This document shows, piece after piece, positions 6,084 through 9,207 of a stretch of 9,207 bases of DNA. The first letter of the stretch is position 1. Each line of letters opens with the position of its first letter. Made by a program: the position numbers and the translations under genes. Below the pieces are notes generated by a model, which saw only the letters and a list, made by a program, of their open reading frames with translations, made no database searches and was not told where the DNA came from. This stretch comes from Gammaproteobacteria bacterium (GTDB lineage Bacteria > Pseudomonadota > Gammaproteobacteria > UBA4575). Location of the stretch: the NCBI GenBank assembly GCA_028281205.1, contig JANQKJ010000008.1, forward strand, positions 1 through 9,207, in the 5' to 3' direction.

Positions 6084-7637
6084 TTATTTATTTTTATCTA
6101 ACTCACGTGCTTTGTTAACCCAATCATCGCGAGATATTCTATCTTTAAAGCTACCAAGTTTCTTAGAAATGTCATCAATGTCTGACTGATTCCATGTGGC
6201 AATCTGAGAAAATTTATATATGCCTAAGTCATGCAGCATTTTTTCCAGTTTGGGCCCAACACCTTTGATTAATTTCAAATCATCGGGAGTGGAGTCCGTA
6301 GGAGGTCTTGTAGTGTCTTCGTCAGTGACAGGGGCTGTCGGTGCTGCTTGAATGCTTTGTTTGAGTAACTGGTTCTTGGTTGCCTGCAGTTTACTTCGGT
6401 AAGCATCAATAGTGAGCTGATGTTCGCGCACTTGAGCTTCTATATTGACATTGTTTTGTATATCTAAGTTTACTTGAGCAAGCTCTGCTTCAAGTTCTTT
6501 TATTTTGACGCTTTGATCAAGTTGCACTACAGGTGCTTTTTGAGCTCGATTTTCAGCTTTGCGAAGTTGCACACGCAAGTCATTAATGATGGCGTCTTTT
6601 TCTTCACAACTGTCTATTAGAACGCGCTCTGTTTCAATCGTTTCTAGTTTCGCTTCACGAATTTGATTATGCATACGGCCATAAATACTACCCTTAGAGG
6701 TGCCAAGTAACCTGATGCGATCAACTAATCGTAATGTTTTATTGTCACTGACATCAGCCGCGGGTGGTAACACTGGCATTGGGTTAGATCTGCGATCTTT
6801 TAATTCCTGTAGCTCCTTAGTTATTTCAGACAAGCGTGTGTGAGTACGTGATAAATTATCTTCATTAGCGCTAAGTGCTATTTGAATATTGTCAGCATAA
6901 CTGCGTAATTGAGTGTAGTCCGATTTAGTTTTCATGAGTTTAGTTTGGAAAACTCGAATCCAAGTGCGCAGTGGTTGCTGCTTGCCTTCAATTTCGGTTA
7001 AGCGATTGTGTGTACGCGTAAGATTTTCTTTGTTGGCGTTAAGTGCGACCTGAATGTTATCTGCGTAGCTGCGCAACTGAGCATAATTCGTTTTGGTTTT
7101 AACTAGCTTGGTTTGGAAAACAGATACCCAATCTCTAAGACTAGCGACTTTTGCATCAACTTCAGTGAGTCGAGTGTGCACACGCGCAAGATTTTCTTTA
7201 GTAACTTTTGCTTCCCACGCTTTGACCTCTGCGAATTGTCTGTTTTGTTGAAGTTGCACATTCTTGTTTGCCAGTTTGGACTGCAGAGACTGTATCCATT
7301 TAAGCTGATTGGGAACTTGACGAGACTGTTTGAGTGTACTCTGCCAACGCGACTGCATTAAAAATGCATTTCCTTCAGTCTGAGCAAGATCGCCACGTAA
7401 GTGCATGACATTATTATTTGAGTCATGTAATTGTTGTTCAGTGGTTTTTAGTTGCTGTTGTACTGAAGCTAATTGTCCTCTAGTTGCGCTTAGTTCTGTG
7501 TTGAGTGTCTCTTTTTGGGCTTCGACCTCAGCAACAGCTTTATTACATTTGCATCGATATAAGAACCAACCTATTAGTCCACCAATAAGTGCAGCAGCTA
7601 ATAAGTAGACACCGATTTCGCCTACAAGGTAAGACAT
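6084..7637 (-). CDS. Membrane-anchored coiled-coil protein with C-terminal helix-hairpin-helix domain
   Basis: From ATG 7637 the protein has 517 residues. An N-terminal hydrophobic helix (about 4-26, GVYLLAAALIGGLIGWFLY) is followed by RCKCNK, whose positive charges predict a cytoplasmic C-terminus. A long coiled coil rich in Q, L, K and E follows (about 35-285), including tandem 56-residue repeats. Next come a proline-rich break and a second coiled coil (about 325-430). The end (about 450-515) is a helix-hairpin-helix domain with LKLIKGVGPKLEKMLHDLGI and the FKDRISRDDWVNKA ending. This domain occurs at the C-terminus of many bacterial proteins and resembles HhH modules that bind nucleic acid, but binding here is inferred. 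The ATG at 7652 is possible, but GGAGAG at 7645-7650 favours 7637. It starts 4 bp after the OmpA-family gene stop, so the two are probably coupled. The precise role is unknown. Confidence 0.87.
   Translation of the reverse strand: MSYLVGEIGVYLLAAALIGGLIGWFLYRCKCNKAVAEVEAQKETLNTELSATRGQLASVQQQLKTTEQQLHDSNNNVMHLRGDLAQTEGNAFLMQSRWQSTLKQSRQVPNQLKWIQSLQSKLANKNVQLQQNRQFAEVKAWEAKVTKENLARVHTRLTEVDAKVASLRDWVSVFQTKLVKTKTNYAQLRSYADNIQVALNANKENLTRTHNRLTEIEGKQQPLRTWIRVFQTKLMKTKSDYTQLRSYADNIQIALSANEDNLSRTHTRLSEITKELQELKDRRSNPMPVLPPAADVSDNKTLRLVDRIRLLGTSKGSIYGRMHNQIREAKLETIETERVLIDSCEEKDAIINDLRVQLRKAENRAQKAPVVQLDQSVKIKELEAELAQVNLDIQNNVNIEAQVREHQLTIDAYRSKLQATKNQLLKQSIQAAPTAPVTDEDTTRPPTDSTPDDLKLIKGVGPKLEKMLHDLGIYKFSQIATWNQSDIDDISKKLGSFKDRISRDDWVNKARELDKNK
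6795..7364 (-). repeat. Tandem 56-residue (168-bp) repeats in the coiled coil
   Basis: Two clear units abut at 7029-7196 and 6861-7028. They share ENL-R-H-RLTE, W--VFQTKL-KTK and YAQLRSYADNIQ-AL at the same positions without gaps. A partial third unit (DNLSRTHTRLSEI) follows at 6795-6860. A strongly diverged unit precedes them at 7197-7364, in register by its tryptophan. The key tryptophans fall exactly 56 residues apart. The DNA copies differ at many silent sites, so the duplication is old and maintained. Confidence 0.85.
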
Positions 7638-7641
7638 AATA

Positions 7642-8532
7642 CTACTCTCCATTTTTAACTTTAATTTCTATGCGCCGATTTTTAATGCGACCAGCCTTGG
7701 TGTCATTTGGGGCAATAGGGAATTGATCGCCAAAACCATTTGCTTGAATACGAATACCATCAATACCTGCATTAACTAAATAATCAAATACTGATTGCGC
7801 GCGTTGCTTGCTTAACTTCAAGTTAAGTTCAGGGTTTCCGGAACTGTCAGTGTGTCCATTAACGTGGATGTTAACAGTTGGGTTTTCCGATAATGCGCTA
7901 ACAACTTGGTCTAGTGTTGATTGAGCGTCAGCAGTTAGAGCAGTGGAATTCTTTTCAAAGGTGATATTGCTGAAATCAAGTTGGCTAAGTTTTTGTTTAG
8001 TGATCTCGGCCTCAGTAAGTTCAATCTGTGTTTCAGTTAGTGGCTGTTTTTCTTGTTGCGCTAGTTCAGTTTCATTCAGTGGGGCAAATTCTTGTGGCAT
8101 TGGCTCGACCTTGGCAAGAATTTCAGATGGTTTGGGTGCCGTTATTTCTGGTTCTGCTGTTGTGGCTATTTGGTTGGCTTCAGCTTCGCTAGGCGTCGCG
8201 GTTGGCGCATCGGAGACAACAAGCTGGTTGTTAATAAGCCTAGCGCCCACGATCTGTCTAGCAAGATTTTCTGCTTCGGCGAGTGCCAGTTCGCTACTGA
8301 CATTACCTGATAAGGTGATGTCTCGCCCATCAGCAGTTACCGTAACGTCCATTAACTGTCCATTATTGTGCATACTTTGGCTCGCTCTGTTTTGGATATC
8401 TTGTTGAATCCAAAGTGCTTTTTTTGCTATGGCATGATTGTAGAGCAGGTATAACATGACGAGTCCTATAAGCAGGATTAGCCAAACCCAAATGGGACAG
8501 GGGTTTTGTCTTGTTACAGCATTTTCAGGCAT
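7642..8532 (-). CDS. BON and OmpA-domain envelope protein, peptidoglycan-binding
   Basis: The 296-residue protein starts with a signal anchor (about residues 14-31, IWVWLILLIGLVMLYLL), so the rest should be periplasmic. A BON-like domain follows (about 45-107, with DVTVTADGRDITLSGNVSS and a conserved small-residue turn). After it comes a long linker rich in P, E, T and Q (about 107-180), then a C-terminal OmpA domain (about 187-293). The peptidoglycan-binding core shows VNGHTDSSG (D229) and LSKQRAQSV (R244), the pair that holds the diaminopimelate carboxylate in OmpA-like domains, and it ends in NRRIEIKV. The order anchor-BON-OmpA recalls mycobacterial ArfA, but there is no outer-membrane barrel. 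The ATG at 8532 has only a weak ribosome-binding site. It is the first gene of a two-gene operon with the HhH protein. It probably ties the inner membrane to the cell wall. Confidence 0.9.
   Translation of the reverse strand: MPENAVTRQNPCPIWVWLILLIGLVMLYLLYNHAIAKKALWIQQDIQNRASQSMHNNGQLMDVTVTADGRDITLSGNVSSELALAEAENLARQIVGARLINNQLVVSDAPTATPSEAEANQIATTAEPEITAPKPSEILAKVEPMPQEFAPLNETELAQQEKQPLTETQIELTEAEITKQKLSQLDFSNITFEKNSTALTADAQSTLDQVVSALSENPTVNIHVNGHTDSSGNPELNLKLSKQRAQSVFDYLVNAGIDGIRIQANGFGDQFPIAPNDTKAGRIKNRRIEIKVKNGE
7645..7650 (-). promoter_or_regulatory. Ribosome-binding site of the HhH gene inside the end of the OmpA-family gene
   Basis: On the minus strand this is GGAGAG, 7 nt before the ATG at 7637. 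It overlaps the last codons of the upstream gene (Gly-Glu, just before TAG). It decides the start in favour of 7637 over the ATG at 7652 and suggests translational coupling. Confidence 0.75.
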
Positions 8533-8573
8533 AAGAACTGGTTAACTTGAAGCGCAAGTTATGGTGTCTGTTT

Positions 8574-8589
8574 TATTATTAAAATAATA
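8574..8589. promoter_or_regulatory. AT-only palindrome upstream of the OmpA-family gene
   Basis: TATTATT and AATAATA flank two bases, giving a 16-bp all-AT palindrome about 42 bp before the ATG at 8532. On the minus strand it offers TATTAT and TAATAA as possible -10 boxes. I found no matching -35 at good spacing, so a promoter here is only likely by position. Confidence 0.3.
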
Positions 8590-8633
8590 GCGTAAGTATT
8601 GCTTGCCTGAGTTCAAGAAGCAATGATCAATGG

Positions 8634-8664
8634 TCAACCTAGTCAATAGATTCGACTAGGTTGA
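8634..8664. repeat. 11-bp perfect inverted repeat between marR and the ompA-type operon
   Basis: The arms TCAACCTAGTC (8634-8644) and GACTAGGTTGA (8654-8664) are perfect reverse complements separated by 9 nt, with arm centres 20 bp apart, about two helical turns. No T-run follows on the minus strand, and AATAAATTT follows loosely on the plus strand. It could be an operator, possibly for the adjacent MarR protein, or a strong RNA hairpin in the marR trailer. Confidence 0.6.
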
Positions 8665-8693
8665 TAATAAATTTAGGCTACTTGCCTTGTATG

Positions 8694-8715
8694 AAAAGTG
8701 CTCTGATCAAGAGCA
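8694..8715 (-). terminator. Possible intrinsic terminator of marR
   Basis: The arms TGCTCT (8699-8704) and AGAGCA (8710-8715) form a 6-bp stem with a 5-nt loop. On the minus strand CTTTTC follows the stem. It lies about 15 nt after the marR stop codon. The stem is short and the T-run has only four bases, so termination may be partial. Confidence 0.42.
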
Positions 8716-8730
8716 TTTGAGATTTGCAAA

Positions 8731-9201
8731 TTAACGTCCAATCTTCTGATTGAGATTTTCTTTAATTACTTCAAGTAGGGCGAAAGTATCATTTACTTGA
8801 GCATTGCTAAGATCAGCAGTGACTTGCTGAACGAGCTGCTCGAGACGTTGGACACCTTGCTGAGCGATTTTCTTACCTTGTGCGGTAACTTGAATTTCAA
8901 CCACACGGCGATCGGTTAAATTATGTGTACGACTGACTAGGTTGCGCGACTCTAGAATGTCGAGGCTGCGGCTGACAGTGGCTCTTTCCATGCCAAGTTG
9001 AGATGCGACCTTAGAGGGGTTATCAACTTCTGCTTGCGTCAAACAATCAAGAATCAACCACTGACTGTATTTAACATCATACTTGGCTAATCTGTTATTA
9101 ATCTCTAGTCTGCATAGTGTATGTAAGTGGTCACCACATTGCAGAAAAGTTCTCGTAAATGATTTTAAATCTGAGGGTGATAGTTTTTTTGATTTGCTCA
9201 T
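8731..9201 (-). CDS. MarR-family winged-helix transcriptional regulator
   Basis: The 156-residue protein has the MarR fold in order: N-terminal dimerisation helices (about 1-55), a winged helix-turn-helix (about 62-110) and C-terminal dimerisation helices (112-152). The recognition helix is LGMERATVSRSLDIL (about 69-83). The wing carries the family's DRR signature (D97, R98, R99 in NLTDRRVVEI). MarR proteins bind palindromic operators as dimers and release DNA on binding small phenolic or oxidising ligands. Cysteines C21, C30 and C53 are present, but redox sensing is not shown. The ATG at 9201 is 6 bp from the window edge, so its promoter and ribosome-binding site are not visible. The usual targets of MarR proteins are adjacent genes. 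Here the downstream neighbour on the same strand is the BON-OmpA gene, and the other neighbour lies outside the window. Confidence 0.93.
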   Translation of the reverse strand: MSKSKKLSPSDLKSFTRTFLQCGDHLHTLCRLEINNRLAKYDVKYSQWLILDCLTQAEVDNPSKVASQLGMERATVSRSLDILESRNLVSRTHNLTDRRVVEIQVTAQGKKIAQQGVQRLEQLVQQVTADLSNAQVNDTFALLEVIKENLNQKIGR

Positions 9202-9207
9202 GATTTC

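Noticed and set aside
7943..8407. A 154-codon plus-strand frame rich in Ser, Cys and Ala, opposite the BON-OmpA gene.
   Set aside because: It lies entirely antisense to a well-supported gene, and its composition is a complement of the Gln/Glu/Thr/Ala-rich linker.
1..9207. A defence island, CRISPR array, prophage or toxin-antitoxin system.
   Set aside because: No repeat-spacer array, nuclease, integrase, transposase or toxin motif was seen on either strand. The MarR protein and FHA proteins alone do not indicate one.

Overview
The window reads as an AT-leaning chromosomal segment of a Gram-negative bacterium, most likely a gammaproteobacterium. Pointers are a long-form IspG with the SCPGCGRTTS cluster, a YjbQ protein followed by a YigB-type HAD phosphatase, and a BON-OmpA envelope protein paired with a membrane-anchored coiled-coil/HhH protein. 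I saw no rRNA, tRNA, insertion sequence, CRISPR array or phage gene, and I cannot name the genus.

Layout. Positions 3-1079 (-) hold an orphan 358-residue protein that I do not recognise. About 440 bp without a gene follows, containing one short inverted repeat. Next are two tandem paralogous FHA-domain proteins on the minus strand (1519-2127 and 2248-2760). The gap between them and ispG carries a 52-codon minus-strand ORF with one strong hydrophobic helix (2812-2970) and a bulged hairpin with a T-run that fits an ispG terminator. ispG (3167-4399, -) makes the isoprenoid precursor HMBPP. It is divergent from a plus-strand operon (4482-6067): yjbQ, a HAD phosphatase and a small single-pass membrane protein. 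That operon ends in a perfect 13-bp inverted repeat spanning the last stop codon. It converges on a minus-strand pair transcribed from about 8532 to 6084: a BON+OmpA peptidoglycan-binding protein, then a coiled-coil protein with an N-terminal membrane anchor and a C-terminal helix-hairpin-helix domain. A MarR-family regulator (8731-9201, -) lies upstream of that pair. The gap between them holds two hairpins.

How the genes may work together. Apart from ispG, yjbQ, the HAD phosphatase and marR, the theme is envelope and signalling. The FHA pair should read phosphothreonine marks, but no kinase or phosphatase partner is present. The OmpA/HhH pair appears translationally linked, with the ribosome-binding site of the second gene inside the end of the first. 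Its predicted topologies put one protein on the peptidoglycan side and the other on the cytoplasmic side of the inner membrane. The most striking feature is an exact 56-residue (eight-heptad) tandem repeat in the HhH protein. None of this amounts to a clear defence or mobile system. The best candidates for something undescribed are the OmpA/HhH pair, the FHA pair with its shared N-terminal motif, the hidden 52-residue membrane peptide and the orphan 358-residue protein.
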